Shown here: piece by piece, positions 1-10,010 of the stretch
Position numbering within the stretch: position 1 is the first letter of the stretch
How the letters are laid out: each line of letters begins with the position of its first letter
Origin: Rhodococcus sp. 14-2483-1-2
GTDB lineage: Bacteria; Actinomycetota; Actinomycetes; Mycobacteriales; Mycobacteriaceae
Direction: 5' to 3'
DNA: 64,000 nucleotides
Assembly: GCF_002259405.1 (NCBI RefSeq)
Contig: NZ_NPFW01000004.1
Location: 1-64,000, forward strand
The notes under the pieces: model-generated
Database searches by the model: none
Told to the model about the DNA's origin: nothing
The model's input: only the letters and a program-made list of their open reading frames with translations
Position numbers and translations under genes: made by a program

Positions 1-91
1 GCCAAATCCCCAGCAGCAGCGGCGTCACGCATCATTTGTTCTGGCGCAGGTAGCAGGTCCGGATCGAGGTACGAGGGTTGGATGGGAAGCG
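1..91. other. Window edge downstream of mazG; no supported gene
   Basis: This short edge follows the mazG stop codon. On the minus strand a GTG at about position 28 opens a frame reading V-T-P-L-L-L-G-I-W toward the window edge, which could be the start of a signal-peptide protein such as the lytic transglycosylase often found after mfd-mazG in this group. Only nine codons are visible and no ribosome binding site is evident, so no gene is called. Confidence 0.3.
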
Positions 92-1006
92 TCAGCCCCG
101 CAGACCCCAGTGCTCGATCCAGTCGAGTGCGGACATCTCCCCCGGCGCGATGCCGGCGTTGCGTGCCGACGCCTCGGCGTTGCGGATCAGGGACGCGAAA
201 TCCAGTACCCGACGCCTCAGCAGGTCCTCGGCACTGTCTCCACCGTGCGAGTGATCGACCCCGATGTGTACGACGCGTAGGCCGTCGGGAATCAGCTCGT
301 CGGGCAGGCCGGCCTTGGTGGCTCGTCCGATCACTTTCTGCGCCAGGGCGAGTGACGGCTGAGACAGGGCGATTCCGTCGACACAGGATCCGCGTGCCTT
401 CTCCGCTGCCTTCTTCTCTTCCCAGGCTCGCTCTTGTTCGGCGATGTCGATGGGGCCGTTGCCCGTTCGACCGAGGTGCGGGCTGCGGTGGGTGAGCTTG
501 GCGACGAGTCCTGCGGCGACGTCGTCGACATCGAACGCGTTCTCGGCTGCGTCCTCAGCGATTCTGGAATGGAAGAGCACCTGCAGCAACAGGTCTCCGA
601 GTTCTTCGCGCAGATCCACCAGGTTGCCCGCGGCGATGGCGTCGAGCAGCTCGTACGTCTCTTCGAGGAGGTAACCGCGCAACGACTCGTGGGTCTGCTG
701 CGCTTCCCATCCGCCGAGGGTGCGCAGCCGATCCATCAGCCGGACTGCCGCGATGAGGTCGTCACCGGGAAGCTTCTCGGCGGCGATGACCCGCTCTCCG
801 TGGGCGATCCGTTCCTGGACGTCGGGGTTGGCGGGATCGGTGCTCACCAGCACTGCGTCGACGGCGTCGGGCGCAGCGGTTCCCGAGAACAGCCACCGCA
901 CTCGCACCGGCACTTCTTCGGTGAATTGCACTGCACCGCCGAGAAATTCGACAGCATCCACCGGCACTTGTGTGGGTCGAACAGGGTCGAGCAGAACTAC
1001 CGTCAC
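92..1006 (-). CDS. mazG: Nucleoside triphosphate pyrophosphohydrolase MazG
   Basis: MazG hydrolyses (d)NTPs to NMP and pyrophosphate and removes damaged nucleotides from the cytoplasmic pool. The all-alpha MazG domain lies in the middle of the 304-residue protein: the metal-binding acidic motifs EETYE (about 115-119) and EELGD (about 134-138) are intact, followed by the conserved LTHRSPHLG stretch. The first 90 residues are a divergent N-terminal extension also typical of mycobacterial MazG. The start is a GTG lying 2 bp after the mfd stop, so the gene is almost certainly co-transcribed and translationally coupled with mfd. The pairing links nucleotide-pool sanitation to transcription-coupled repair, as in the mycobacterial Rv1020-Rv1021 arrangement. 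Confidence in the family is high; the exact preferred substrate cannot be read from the sequence. Confidence 0.93.
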   Translation of the reverse strand: MTVVLLDPVRPTQVPVDAVEFLGGAVQFTEEVPVRVRWLFSGTAAPDAVDAVLVSTDPANPDVQERIAHGERVIAAEKLPGDDLIAAVRLMDRLRTLGGWEAQQTHESLRGYLLEETYELLDAIAAGNLVDLREELGDLLLQVLFHSRIAEDAAENAFDVDDVAAGLVAKLTHRSPHLGRTGNGPIDIAEQERAWEEKKAAEKARGSCVDGIALSQPSLALAQKVIGRATKAGLPDELIPDGLRVVHIGVDHSHGGDSAEDLLRRRVLDFASLIRNAEASARNAGIAPGEMSALDWIEHWGLRG

Positions 1007-1008
1007 CG

Positions 1009-4000
1009 CTACACCCCCACTGTTTGCTCCAACAACACCGACCGAGATGGCTTCCCGTCCAAGGATAGGATGAGATCGGCGATGAACTGCACCAATTCGA
1101 CGTCGCGCACGCGCGCCGCCCCCACGCCGCCGCCTTCGACACGCGGCAGCGGCAACTGCACCACTCCGGTGGTGGCCCGGTACGCAGCGCTCGGGTAGAG
1201 CCGCTTGAGGCGGATCTGTTTGGAATCGGGTAGGTCCATCGGAGCCAGCTTCACCTGTGTTCCGGCAACATTGACGTCCGTCAGGCCGTATTCCTTGGCG
1301 ATCAGACGCAGCTTGGCGATGGAGACCAGTCGACCGACCTCCTCGGGCAGCGGACCGTACCGGTCGACGAGTTCTTCGATGACCGCGTCGATGCCCTCGG
1401 AATCGGCTGCGGCAGCGAGCTTTCGATAGCCCTCGAGGCGCAACCGATCGCTGGTGACGTAGTCGGGTGGGATGTTGGCGTCGACGGGGAGGTCGATGCG
1501 CACTTCCTTGGGAGCCTCGTCGGTGGTGATGGGCTTTCCGTCGGCGGCCGCGCGGTACGCCTCGACCGCTTCACCGACGAGCCGCACGTACAGGTCGAAT
1601 CCGACGCCTGCGACGTGGCCGGACTGCTCTGCACCCAGAACGTTTCCGGCACCACGGATTTCGAGGTCCTTCATCGCCACGGCCATACCGGCACCGAGGT
1701 CGGAGTTCTGCGAGATGGTCGCCAGCCGGTCGTAGGCGGTCTCGGTGAGCGGCTTCTCCGGCGGGTACAGGAAGTATGCGTAGCCACGTTCACGGCTACG
1801 GCCGACGCGACCACGGAGCTGGTGTAGCTGCGACAGGCCGAGCGAATCGGACCGCTCGACGATCAGCGTGTTGGCGTTGGAGATGTCGAGGCCGGTCTCG
1901 ATGATGGTGGTGCACACCAGCACGTCGGTCTCGCGCTGCCAGAATCCCTGCACGGTGCGCTCGAGTGTCTCCTCGTTCATCTGCCCGTGCGCCGTCGCCA
2001 CCCTGGCCTCGGGCACCAGATCGCGAATCTTCTTGGCAGCCTTGTCGATCGAGCTGACTCGGTTGTGCACGAAGAACACCTGGCCGTCGCGCAGTAGCTC
2101 ACGCCGGACGGCCGCGGCGACCTGCTTGTCGTTGTACGCACCCACGTAGGTGAGCACCGGGTGCCGCTCCTCGGGCGGGGTGAGGATGGTCGACATCTCA
2201 CGGATTCCGGCGAGGCTCATCTCGAGCGTTCGCGGAATCGGAGTCGCAGACATCGTCAGGACATCGACGTGGGTGCGGAGCGACTTGATGTGCTCCTTGT
2301 GCTCGACGCCGAAGCGCTGCTCCTCGTCGACGATGACCAACCCGAGGTCCTTCCAGGCGACACCGGTCTGCAGCAACCGGTGCGTACCGACGACGATGTC
2401 GACCGTGCCGTCGGCCAGCCCGGCCATGACCTCCTTGGATTCGGAGCCATGGGTGAAGCGGGAGAGCCCCTTGACGGTCACCGGGAACGACGCCATCCGC
2501 GCGGTGAAGGTCTGCAGATGCTGTTGCGCCAGAAGCGTTGTCGGCACCAGCACGGCGACCTGCTTGCCGTCCTGCACCGCCTTGAACGCGGCGCGAACCG
2601 CGATCTCGGTCTTGCCGTAACCGACGTCACCGAGAATGACGCGGTCCATCGGAACCGCTTTCTCCATGTCGGCCTTGACGTCGGTGATGGCCGTCATCTG
2701 GTCGACCGTCTCGGTGAAGCCGAACGCATCTTCCATCTCGAGCTGCCACGGGGTGTCGGGTCCGAAGGCGTGCCCGGGAGCTGCCTGACGAGCGGCGTAC
2801 AGCTGCACCAGCTCGCCGGCGATCTCGCGAACTGCCTTGCGCGCCTTGCGTTTGGTGTTGGCCCAGTCGGATCCGCCGAGCTTGCTCAGAGACGGCAGCT
2901 CACCACCGACGTAACGCGAGAGCTGATCGAGCGAGTCCATCGGGACGAAGAGTCGGTCTCCGGGATGGCCCCGCTTGCTGGGTGCGTACTCGACGACGAG
3001 ATATTCGCGTCGGGCACCGCCGATGGTGCGCTCGACCATCTCGACGAATCGACCGATGCCGTGCTGATCGTGGACGACACTGTCGCCGGCGACGAGCGCG
3101 AGCGGATCGACCTGGTTGCGACGCTTCGCCGGGAGCTTGCGTCCCTCGCCCGCTGCGGCCACACGGTTGCCGGTCAGGTCGCTCTCGGTGACGACCACGA
3201 GTTTCGCGTCGGGAAACACAAGACCGTCGTGCAACGATCCGCACAGGACGTTCACGACGTCGGCGACCGGGACCGCACCGGAGTCGAGATGTGCCGCAGG
3301 CACTTCGGCCTCGGCGAGACGCTCGATGATGCGGGTGGCGGTACCTGCGCCCGCGACGGAGATAACCGCACGACCACCGGTGGCGATATGGGCTCGCAGG
3401 GTGGCGAACAGCGCCGTCAGTGCTTCCTCGGACCCACGGACCTCCGGGACCGAATCGACAGCGAGTTCGACTTCTTCGCCGTTGCCGGAGGCGAGCGGGC
3501 TGATGGTCCACCACGGACGGCCGTGAACCTGCGCGGACTCGCGAACCTGTCGAAGCGAACGGTAGGCCGAGGCACCGAGATCCAGTGACGCACCTTCGAG
3601 ACTGGAGGTGTCGAGGGTGGAGGTATCGAGGGGCGCAGCTCCGCCGATCGATGCTGCCGTCCAGGATGCTTCGAGGAACTCCTGGCCCGTGCGCACCAGA
3701 TCTGTTGCGCGCGTGCGGATCCGCTCGGGGTCGCAGAGCAATACGTGCGTTCCCGCGGGGAGAGTATCGGCGAGCAACTGCAATTCGCCGGGCTGCAGCA
3801 GCGGCAGCAACGCCTCCATGCCCTCCACCGGGACACCGGCGGACAGCTTGTCGAGCATCTCGACCAACGCGGTGTCGCCGGCGTTGTCGGCTGCGAGAAC
3901 AGCGGCGCGGTCGCGAACTTCCTGCGTGAGAAGCAGTTCGCGGCACGGCGGCGCGATGACGAGATCGACCTCGTGATCGGGCAGCGAACGCTGATCGGAG

Positions 4001-4704
4001 ACCGCGAACGCGCGGAGCTCGGTGATCTCGTCGCCCCAGAATTCCACACGCACCGGGTGATCCGCCGTCGGCGAGAAGAGGTCGAGGATGCCGCCGCGGA
4101 CGGCGAACTCACCGCGCTTGCCGACCATGTCCACGCGCAGGTAGCCGAACTCGACGAGTCGGTGGATCAGGCCGTCGAAGTCGATGTCCAGACCGACCTT
4201 GAGGGTCACGGGTTCGATCTCGCCGAGACCGGGTGCCATCGGCTGCACCAGCGAGCGGACGGTGGTGACGATGACGCGCAGAGGATCGCCGTAATCCCTG
4301 TCGCCGGGACGAGCCAGCCGGCGGAGTACGTCCAGTCGCTTGCCGACGGTGTCTGCGCTCGGTGAGAGTCGCTCGTGCGGAAGCGTCTCCCACGACGGGA
4401 ACATCACCACTCCGCCGCCGAGGATCTGGCGGAGTTCGTCGGTGAGATCGTCCGCTTCACGCCCGGTGGCGGTGACGATCAACAGCTGAGTGTGCTGGGC
4501 GATCGCGGCGGCGACGAACGGGCGAACCGAGTGCGGCCCGATGAGCGTGTGCTCGGCGGTTCCGATCGCATCGGCGACGGCCACCATGGACGAATCCGTC
4601 AGCGCGACGCTGGCCAGACCCGAGAGTTGCAGCGCCGCGTCGGGAACGATCGGGGCCGGCCCGGATGGAGAAACGGCGGGCAGGGAATCGGAAGACAACA
4701 GCAA
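1009..4704 (-). CDS. mfd: Transcription-repair coupling factor Mfd
   Basis: Mfd is a DNA translocase that removes stalled RNA polymerase from lesions and recruits UvrA, starting transcription-coupled nucleotide excision repair. The 1231-residue length is normal. The UvrB-like N-terminal module is followed by the RNA-polymerase interaction region (around residues 520-590, containing the [14 protein letters not shown] segment) and a RecG-like helicase core. Walker A GYGKTE is near residue 690, the DEEQ box is in [11 protein letters not shown], and motif VI is in QLRGRVGRS. The C-terminal TRCF domain is present. The ATG start precedes a variable N-terminus. mazG follows after 2 bp. The TetR gene at 5746-6384 resembles in position the mycobacterial regulator reported to act on mfd-mazG, but another TetR gene now separates them. 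Confidence 0.97.
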   Translation of the reverse strand: MLLSSDSLPAVSPSGPAPIVPDAALQLSGLASVALTDSSMVAVADAIGTAEHTLIGPHSVRPFVAAAIAQHTQLLIVTATGREADDLTDELRQILGGGVVMFPSWETLPHERLSPSADTVGKRLDVLRRLARPGDRDYGDPLRVIVTTVRSLVQPMAPGLGEIEPVTLKVGLDIDFDGLIHRLVEFGYLRVDMVGKRGEFAVRGGILDLFSPTADHPVRVEFWGDEITELRAFAVSDQRSLPDHEVDLVIAPPCRELLLTQEVRDRAAVLAADNAGDTALVEMLDKLSAGVPVEGMEALLPLLQPGELQLLADTLPAGTHVLLCDPERIRTRATDLVRTGQEFLEASWTAASIGGAAPLDTSTLDTSSLEGASLDLGASAYRSLRQVRESAQVHGRPWWTISPLASGNGEEVELAVDSVPEVRGSEEALTALFATLRAHIATGGRAVISVAGAGTATRIIERLAEAEVPAAHLDSGAVPVADVVNVLCGSLHDGLVFPDAKLVVVTESDLTGNRVAAAGEGRKLPAKRRNQVDPLALVAGDSVVHDQHGIGRFVEMVERTIGGARREYLVVEYAPSKRGHPGDRLFVPMDSLDQLSRYVGGELPSLSKLGGSDWANTKRKARKAVREIAGELVQLYAARQAAPGHAFGPDTPWQLEMEDAFGFTETVDQMTAITDVKADMEKAVPMDRVILGDVGYGKTEIAVRAAFKAVQDGKQVAVLVPTTLLAQQHLQTFTARMASFPVTVKGLSRFTHGSESKEVMAGLADGTVDIVVGTHRLLQTGVAWKDLGLVIVDEEQRFGVEHKEHIKSLRTHVDVLTMSATPIPRTLEMSLAGIREMSTILTPPEERHPVLTYVGAYNDKQVAAAVRRELLRDGQVFFVHNRVSSIDKAAKKIRDLVPEARVATAHGQMNEETLERTVQGFWQRETDVLVCTTIIETGLDISNANTLIVERSDSLGLSQLHQLRGRVGRSRERGYAYFLYPPEKPLTETAYDRLATISQNSDLGAGMAVAMKDLEIRGAGNVLGAEQSGHVAGVGFDLYVRLVGEAVEAYRAAADGKPITTDEAPKEVRIDLPVDANIPPDYVTSDRLRLEGYRKLAAAADSEGIDAVIEELVDRYGPLPEEVGRLVSIAKLRLIAKEYGLTDVNVAGTQVKLAPMDLPDSKQIRLKRLYPSAAYRATTGVVQLPLPRVEGGGVGAARVRDVELVQFIADLILSLDGKPSRSVLLEQTVGV

Positions 4705-4760
4705 TGCTCCTACAAGCGTGTCGAGACGACGGCTGCTTACGCACAGTCCTCGGCGAGTCT

Positions 4761-4913
4761 ATGGGAGCACACCGACAGCCCGGCGGGCGGGAGACGGCGG
4801 GCTCGTCGACGGCAAGGCCCCGGCTCTGTCCCGACGCCTCACATGCCGTCAACGGCGAGTATCCGGACCGACTGCGCGACGACATCGCAGACTTCGTGAT
4901 GCGGTACCGGTAG
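4761..4913 (+). CDS. Possible small protein, 50 aa
   Basis: This short frame opens with ATG and ends exactly one base before the convergent stop of the neighbouring TetR gene. Its C-terminal third (PDRLRDDIADFVMRYR) reads like a natural amphipathic protein segment, and third codon positions there are mostly G or C. The N-terminal half is low-complexity (Gly, Arg, Ser). There is no convincing ribosome binding site and no recognised domain. It may be a genuine small gene, the remnant of a longer one, or chance coding in a GC-rich gap between mfd and the regulator. Confidence 0.3.
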   Translation: MGAHRQPGGRETAGSSTARPRLCPDASHAVNGEYPDRLRDDIADFVMRYR

Positions 4914-5558
4914 TTACGGTCCGAAGCGGATGACTCGACGCGCCGCGAACTCGCGGAAGTAGTCGAGCTTGTTGGCGGGAACCAACGCCGGCAGCAGGTA
5001 GTACCAGAGGCGCTCCATGCGCGAGGGCAGTTCCTCGGTGGTGGAGGTGGCAACAGCGACCATGTGCACGCCGGTGAGGATCTCGAGCACGAGCGATCCG
5101 ATGGTGCGCGAATCCGAGTTGGGATCGATGTCGCCCTGCGCGATGGCCTTGGCGGCGAGCCTGTCGAACGACTCGCTCCACCCGGCCATGACATTGCCCT
5201 CGGTGCCGCGGTAGTCACCGATCTGATGGCTCAGCCGGAGCATGGCCGAGACCATGGGGTCGCTGACCGAGAGGTCGACGACGATGTAGGAGATGCCGAT
5301 CGCCGCTTCGAGTGCGGGGATGCGTCCGTCGTTGAACTGCTGGCATGCAGTGGTCAGCCGAGTGTTGCCCTCGTCGATGACCGCACGTGCGAGTTCTTCC
5401 TTGGAACCGAAATGGAAGTACAGAGCGCCCTTGGTGACCTGGGACTGGGAAATGATTTCGCTGAGGCTCGCGTTCGCGTACCCGAGGCGCAGAAACACAT
5501 TCGCTGCGCCAGCAAGCACGGTGTCGCGAGTGATCTCGGCGCGGGCCTGCCTGACCAT
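4914..5558 (-). CDS. TetR/AcrR regulator, gamma-butyrolactone-receptor type
   Basis: This 214-residue protein begins MVRQARAEITRDT and carries a TetR helix-turn-helix around residues 29-50 ending in the GALYFHFGSKEELA signature, typical of ArpA/ScbR-like receptors. The C-terminal part, with SRMERLWYYLLPALVP near the end, is the predicted ligand-binding and dimerisation domain. The frame stays open upstream, but the inner ATG aligns exactly with the start of a paralogue at 50532-51206. In this family the ligand is usually a gamma-butyrolactone or similar autoregulator and the target is often the regulator's own promoter. No AfsA-type butyrolactone synthase gene is present in this window, so ligand and regulon remain unknown. 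Confidence 0.85.
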   Translation of the reverse strand: MVRQARAEITRDTVLAGAANVFLRLGYANASLSEIISQSQVTKGALYFHFGSKEELARAVIDEGNTRLTTACQQFNDGRIPALEAAIGISYIVVDLSVSDPMVSAMLRLSHQIGDYRGTEGNVMAGWSESFDRLAAKAIAQGDIDPNSDSRTIGSLVLEILTGVHMVAVATSTTEELPSRMERLWYYLLPALVPANKLDYFREFAARRVIRFGP

Positions 5559-5745
5559 GGGATCCGCCTTCGCAATAAGAACTGCCACTGCGCAAATTAC
5601 GCCCGAACGGTACCACTGAGTGGCTTTACGTCTGGTGCCAACATGCATCGGTCCGATTGATAACCCCACCGTGGGTGACGTAGCTCTCATGGCCGACAAA
5701 GGGGACGATACCCCTCCTTTCCCAGGCGAGAGTCGAAACCGAGTC

Positions 5746-6384
5746 TCATTCCTCGGTCAATCGAGGGTCGGCCTCCAGATTCGTCAGTCCGTTCCAGCAC
5801 AGGTTGACGACGTGCGCGGCAACCACTTCTTTCGACGGTGTTCGCACGTCGAGCCACCATTGCGCCGTCATCGACACCATTCCGACCAGCGCCTGGGCGT
5901 ACATCGGGGCGAACTCGGGATCGAGTCCCCGGCGCGAGAAGTCTCCGGCCAGCATGTGCCCGACGCGACCGATGGCCTCGTTGAGCAACGACGAGTACTT
6001 GCCGTCCTCGGCAGCCGCAGGGGAATCGCGCACGAGAATGCGGAATCCGTCGGTTCGGTCCTCGATGTAGGTCAGCAGTGCAAGTGCGACGCGTTCGACG
6101 CGAATCCGTGAGCGGTTGAGGTCGAGTGATTTGGTGATCATGCCGAGCAGAGTCGACATCTCACGGTCGACGATGACGGCGTAGAGACCTTCCTTACCGC
6201 CGAAGTGCTCGTAGACGACCGGCTTGGACACATTCGCGCGGCCGGCGATCTCCTCGACCGACGAGGCCTCGTATCCGCGTTCGGCGAACAGAGTGCGGCC
6301 CACCTCGATCAACTGCTCACGCCGTTGCGTCCCGGTCATTCGGACCCGAGGTGCGCGTTCCTGCTCGGAGGCTGCGCCTGTCAT
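5746..6384 (-). CDS. TetR/AcrR family transcriptional regulator
   Basis: A 212-residue one-domain repressor with a canonical TetR DNA-binding region: the HTH covers roughly residues 41-60 (SSVEEIAGRANVSKPVVYEHF), followed by a helical C-terminal ligand domain. It is divergent from the tRNA-Gln/glmU side and lies two genes upstream of mfd on the same strand. In mycobacteria a TetR protein at the equivalent place between glmU and mfd (Rv1019) is reported to autoregulate and to control the repair genes downstream. This gene is the likelier positional counterpart of the two TetR genes here. The ligand is unknown. The start ATG is preceded by a short leader, and an internal ATG at codon 16 is an alternative. 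Confidence 0.88.
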   Translation of the reverse strand: MTGAASEQERAPRVRMTGTQRREQLIEVGRTLFAERGYEASSVEEIAGRANVSKPVVYEHFGGKEGLYAVIVDREMSTLLGMITKSLDLNRSRIRVERVALALLTYIEDRTDGFRILVRDSPAAAEDGKYSSLLNEAIGRVGHMLAGDFSRRGLDPEFAPMYAQALVGMVSMTAQWWLDVRTPSKEVVAAHVVNLCWNGLTNLEADPRLTEE

Positions 6385-6480
6385 GGAAAACCGCTCCCGT
6401 TACCTACCCTGCATTTCCCGACGCCGGAATCGACGCCTCCCCCACACTAGCGATGTCCGATCCATCCGTTTGTCCCTGCG

Positions 6481-6503
6481 GGAGTGGAGCCTGCAGGAAC
6501 GAC
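6481..6503 (+). repeat. Dispersed 22-bp repeat, copy 1
   Basis: Copy of the short dispersed repeat whose core is GGAGTGGAGCCTGC followed by GGAACGAC. This copy has one extra A after GGAGTGGAGCCTGC. It lies in the 255-bp gap between the TetR gene and tRNA-Gln, where no gene is apparent. Unlike the other copies it is not at a gene 3' end. Confidence 0.7.
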
Positions 6504-6639
6504 CTGGAGGGCGGTATCTGCATCGCGGTTCGACTCACCACCACCTCGCGTGCGAGGATCGTTGCGCTCAGTGGGAGCGCAGCGGCAAACGAATGAGTCG
6601 TTCGATTCGTCGGCCACTGGTGAAACCGCTGGCCGTTTA

Positions 6640-6710
6640 TCCGCCGTGGTGTAATGGCAGCACCTCTGATTTTGGTTCAGATAGTTCAGGTTCGAGTCCT
6701 GGCGGCGGAG
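6640..6710 (+). tRNA. tRNA-Gln (anticodon UUG)
   Basis: The sequence folds as a complete cloverleaf. The acceptor stem TCCGCCG pairs with CGGCGGA, the anticodon stem TCTGA pairs with TCAGA around a loop TTTTGGT carrying TTG, and the T arm contains GTTCGAGTC. The discriminator base is G and CCA is not encoded. It reads CAA codons and, by wobble, CAG. It lies 52 bp upstream of glmU on the same strand. Confidence 0.96.
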
Positions 6711-6762
6711 CGAGCAACATCATTCGTGCATACCGTCTTTGCGTCACCGCCTGAGGAGCTCA

Positions 6763-8235
6763 ATGCCTGTGCAGACCGCCGTGGTCGTTCTCGCTGCGGG
6801 TGCAGGTACCCGAATGCGGTCGAAGACTCCGAAAGTTCTGCATCCCCTCGCCGGACGCACCATGCTCGCGCACGCCCTCCACGCGGCCGCCGACCTGGGT
6901 CCCGACCATCTCGTGACCGTCGTCGGACACGATCGCGAACGAGTGACCGAGGCCGTCCAGGACCTCGCAGCCACGTTCGGTCGCACGATTCACACCGCCG
7001 TCCAGGATCGCCAGCTCGGCACCGGACACGCAGTCCAGTGCGGTCTTGCTGCCCTGCCCGACGATTTCGAGGGCACGATCCTCGTCACCGCAGCCGACGT
7101 TCCCCTGCTCGACGGCCACACGCTCAAGGCTCTGCTCGACGAGCATCTGAGCGCCCCCCGGCCTGCGGCGGCCACGGTTCTGACCTTTCTTCCCGACGAT
7201 GCCAACGGCTACGGCCGTATCGTCCGCACCGACGACGGCGAGGTGGCCGAGATCGTCGAGCACGCCGACGCCACCCCCGCTCAGGTGCTGATCGGTGAGG
7301 TCAACTCCGGCGTGTACGCCTTCGATGCCGTGGCGTTGCGCACCGCCCTCGGCAAGCTCAGCACCGCCAACGCTCAGCACGAGCTGTATCTGACCGATGT
7401 CGTCAAGATCAGCAAGGCCGACGGCAAAGCGGTCTACGGCACCCAGCTCGCCGATCCCGATCTGGTGGTGGGCGTCAACGACCGCGTCCAGCTGGCGCAC
7501 GTCACCTCCGTGTTGAACCGTCACATCGTCGAACGACACATGCGCGCCGGAGTCACCGTCGTGGATCCGTCGACCACCTGGATCGACATCGACGTCACCC
7601 TCGGCGCGGACGTCCGCCTCGAACCCGGCGTCCAACTCCACGGCAAGACCCACATCGCCGACGACGCGATCGTCGGACCGGACTCGACGCTGCGTGACGT
7701 CGAGATCGGCGAGCGCGCGTCGGTCGTACGGACCCACGCCGAGCAGGCCGTGATCGGACCGGACGCCACCGTCGGACCGTTCACCTACCTGCGTCCAGGC
7801 ACGGTGCTGGGCGAAGGCGGCAAACTCGGTGCCTACGTCGAGACCAAGAACGCGACGATCGGGCGCCACACCAAGGTCCCGCACCTCACCTATGTCGGCG
7901 ATGCCACGATCGGCGACCACAGCAACATCGGTTGCTCCAACGTCTTCGCCAACTACGACGGCGTCAACAAGAGCCGCACGGAAATCGGATCCCACGTACG
8001 GACCGGTTCCGACTCGACGTTCGTCGCTCCCGTACATGTGGGCGACGGCGCTTACACCGGTGCAGGAACAGTGGTTCGGGACGATGTTCCTCCCGGCGCA
8101 CTGGCCGTCTCCGGTGGCAAGCAACGCAATATCGAAGGCTGGGTCCTGGACAACAGGCCCGGAACCGAAGCTGCGAAAGCAGCGGCGCTCGCAGATCGTG
8201 ATCGGCAAGAACAAAAGGACGGCGAACAGCAGTGA
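6763..8235 (+). CDS. glmU: Bifunctional UDP-GlcNAc pyrophosphorylase / GlcN-1-P acetyltransferase GlmU
   Basis: GlmU makes UDP-N-acetylglucosamine, the precursor of peptidoglycan, the arabinogalactan linker and mycothiol, in two steps: acetylation of glucosamine-1-phosphate and uridylyl transfer. The N-terminal Rossmann-type pyrophosphorylase (about residues 1-230) shows the [20 protein letters not shown] signature. The C-terminal half is a left-handed beta helix of hexapeptide repeats (for example [20 protein letters not shown]). The ATG giving a 491-residue protein was chosen because GAGGAG lies just upstream; in-frame codons further upstream would add an unlikely tail. The stop overlaps the prs start by 4 bp (GTGA), indicating a coupled glmU-prs operon that supplies nucleotide sugars and PRPP. 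Confidence 0.97.
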   Translation: MPVQTAVVVLAAGAGTRMRSKTPKVLHPLAGRTMLAHALHAAADLGPDHLVTVVGHDRERVTEAVQDLAATFGRTIHTAVQDRQLGTGHAVQCGLAALPDDFEGTILVTAADVPLLDGHTLKALLDEHLSAPRPAAATVLTFLPDDANGYGRIVRTDDGEVAEIVEHADATPAQVLIGEVNSGVYAFDAVALRTALGKLSTANAQHELYLTDVVKISKADGKAVYGTQLADPDLVVGVNDRVQLAHVTSVLNRHIVERHMRAGVTVVDPSTTWIDIDVTLGADVRLEPGVQLHGKTHIADDAIVGPDSTLRDVEIGERASVVRTHAEQAVIGPDATVGPFTYLRPGTVLGEGGKLGAYVETKNATIGRHTKVPHLTYVGDATIGDHSNIGCSNVFANYDGVNKSRTEIGSHVRTGSDSTFVAPVHVGDGAYTGAGTVVRDDVPPGALAVSGGKQRNIEGWVLDNRPGTEAAKAAALADRDRQEQKDGEQQ

Positions 8236-9215
8236 CCACCCCTAATTGGATCGACAACCAGAAGAACCTGATGTTGTTTTCTGGTCGAGCACATCCGGAG
8301 TTGGCCGAGCAGGTCGCCAAGGAACTCGGGATCGACGTCACCCCGCAGACCGCGCGTGACTTCGCCAACGGCGAGATCTTCGTTCGCTTCGAGGAGTCGG
8401 TCCGCGGATCGGACGCCTTCGTGCTTCAGTCGCATCCGTTCCCGCTCAACACGTGGCTGATGGAACAGCTCATCATGATCGACGCGCTCAAGCGCGGATC
8501 GGCCAAGCGCATCACCGCGATCCTGCCGTTCTACCCCTACGCCCGTCAGGACAAGAAGCACCGGGGACGCGAGCCCATCTCCGCTCGCCTGGTCGCGGAT
8601 CTGCTCAAGACCGCCGGTGCTGACCGCATCATCACCGTCGACCTGCACACCGATCAGATCCAGGGCTTCTTCGACGGCCCCGTCGATCACATGCACGCAC
8701 ACAGCCAGCTCGCCGATCACATCCGGGCGACCTACAGCCTCGAGCACATCACCGTGGTCTCCCCCGACTCCGGCCGCGTGCGCGTCGCCGAGAAGTGGGC
8801 CGACTCGTTCGACGGCGCACCGCTGGCGTTCATCCACAAGACGCGTGACCCGTTGGTGCCCAACCAGGTCAAGTCCAATCGCGTCGTCGGTGACGTCGAA
8901 GGCCGCACCTGCATTCTCATCGACGACATGATCGACACCGGCGGCACCATCGCCGGAGCTGTGAAGGTGCTCAAGGAGGCCGGAGCCGGTGACGTCGTCA
9001 TCGCCGCCACCCACGGCGTTCTGTCCAACCCGGCCGCCGAGCGTCTCGCGAACTGCGGTGCCAAGGAAGTCGTCGTCACCAACACCCTGCCGATCAGCGA
9101 CGAGAAGCGCTTCGCAACGCTGACCGAGCTCTCGATCGCACCGCTGCTGGCCCGCACCATCCGCGAGGTCTTCGAAAACGGTTCCGTCACCAGCCTTTTC
9201 AACGGCAGCGCATAA
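8232..9215 (+). CDS. prs: Ribose-phosphate pyrophosphokinase (PRPP synthetase)
   Basis: This cytoplasmic enzyme makes 5-phosphoribosyl-1-pyrophosphate from ribose-5-phosphate and ATP. PRPP feeds purine, pyrimidine, histidine, tryptophan and NAD synthesis and, in mycolata, the decaprenyl-phosphoryl-arabinose pathway. The 327-residue length is standard. The PRPP-synthetase signature is in [17 protein letters not shown], and the PRPP-binding loop is in [17 protein letters not shown]. The start is GTG within the glmU stop overlap. A G+C-rich inverted repeat downstream may end the transcript (see 9241-9337). Confidence 0.97.
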   Translation: MTTPNWIDNQKNLMLFSGRAHPELAEQVAKELGIDVTPQTARDFANGEIFVRFEESVRGSDAFVLQSHPFPLNTWLMEQLIMIDALKRGSAKRITAILPFYPYARQDKKHRGREPISARLVADLLKTAGADRIITVDLHTDQIQGFFDGPVDHMHAHSQLADHIRATYSLEHITVVSPDSGRVRVAEKWADSFDGAPLAFIHKTRDPLVPNQVKSNRVVGDVEGRTCILIDDMIDTGGTIAGAVKVLKEAGAGDVVIAATHGVLSNPAAERLANCGAKEVVVTNTLPISDEKRFATLTELSIAPLLARTIREVFENGSVTSLFNGSA

Positions 9216-9240
9216 CAATAGGTCTGTTTCGCTCGACCGG

Positions 9241-9337
9241 AACCCGCCCCGCCCACCTTCCGTCCGCGCCGCATGAACTACGTCACGTCCGTGACCGGAA
9301 CATGCAGCTCGCGAGACGGGGGTGTGCGGGGCGGGTT
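9241..9337 (+). terminator. Candidate structured 3' region / terminator after prs
   Basis: A 12-bp perfect inverted repeat (AACCCGCCCCGC ... GCGGGGCGGGTT) encloses a 73-nt loop and is followed by a T-rich stretch. Inside the loop a second hairpin, GTCACG-TC-CGTGAC, is possible. The outer stem plus T tract fits an intrinsic terminator for glmU-prs, but the loop is unusually long. Confidence 0.5.
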
Positions 9338-9362
9338 TTGTTGTCACCTAAGATGACTCGTC

Positions 9363-9992
9363 GTGATCGACGCAGACTCTCCCCACGGCCCGGCTGGAAC
9401 TACTACGGTCAGAATTGCCCGATGGACGCCGGGCGGGTGCGTCTGGTGCGGCAGTACCGACAGCGTCGAGGAATTCCGAAACGAGCCGCGCTGCGGCCTG
9501 TGCCGCGAGAAGGAAGCCGTCATCGACGAGGCCAAGCACTTCATCGGGATGTACGGCCTGCGGCCCTTGGGCGGCACGCTGGCGTCCGAGGACGAGGAGG
9601 AGCGCGAGTACCGCGTCACCGCTCGGGATGCGCGTGAGGTGCTCAACCGTATTCGGCTCGAGAAGCTGCCCGATCCGGCCGCCGTCCGCAAAGCGTTGCG
9701 TCCCAGGGCCGCTGCTGCGGGCAACGCACCGGCCTCGCCGACGTCCGGAGCACCGGCGAAGGCACCGACGAAGAAGTCGCAGGCCGGCGTGACCGGGATC
9801 GATGCGATCGAACTGCAGTCCCGTGTGCAGAAGCTGCTCGGCCAGCTCACCTCCGTCGATGAGCAGATCAGCGCTCTCGACGGCGTGCAAGGCCTGCCTG
9901 CCCGTGCGCGCATGAAGGATCTCGAACGGCAGCGGACAACCGTGCTGTCGACTCTGGCCGCGCTCGAGAAGGCTCGTCGCCGCACCAACTGA
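9363..9992 (+). CDS. Zinc-ribbon-like protein of unknown function
   Basis: A 209-residue soluble protein with no recognised enzyme motif. Near the N-terminus two CxxC pairs (GGCVWCGS and PRCGLCRE, about residues 25-48) form a likely zinc knuckle. A charged acidic and helical part follows, then an Ala/Pro-rich linker (about 110-140). A C-terminal region with heptad-like hydrophobic spacing (LQSRVQKLLGQLTSVDEQI) is probably a coiled coil. It ends 18 bp before the sensor kinase gene on the same strand and may be co-transcribed with it. The GTG start matches the position of the G+C-rich preceding leader. I do not assign a function. Confidence 0.75.
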   Translation: MIDADSPHGPAGTTTVRIARWTPGGCVWCGSTDSVEEFRNEPRCGLCREKEAVIDEAKHFIGMYGLRPLGGTLASEDEEEREYRVTARDAREVLNRIRLEKLPDPAAVRKALRPRAAAAGNAPASPTSGAPAKAPTKKSQAGVTGIDAIELQSRVQKLLGQLTSVDEQISALDGVQGLPARARMKDLERQRTTVLSTLAALEKARRRTN

Positions 9993-10010
9993 TCCACGTA
10001 GTCTGATCGA

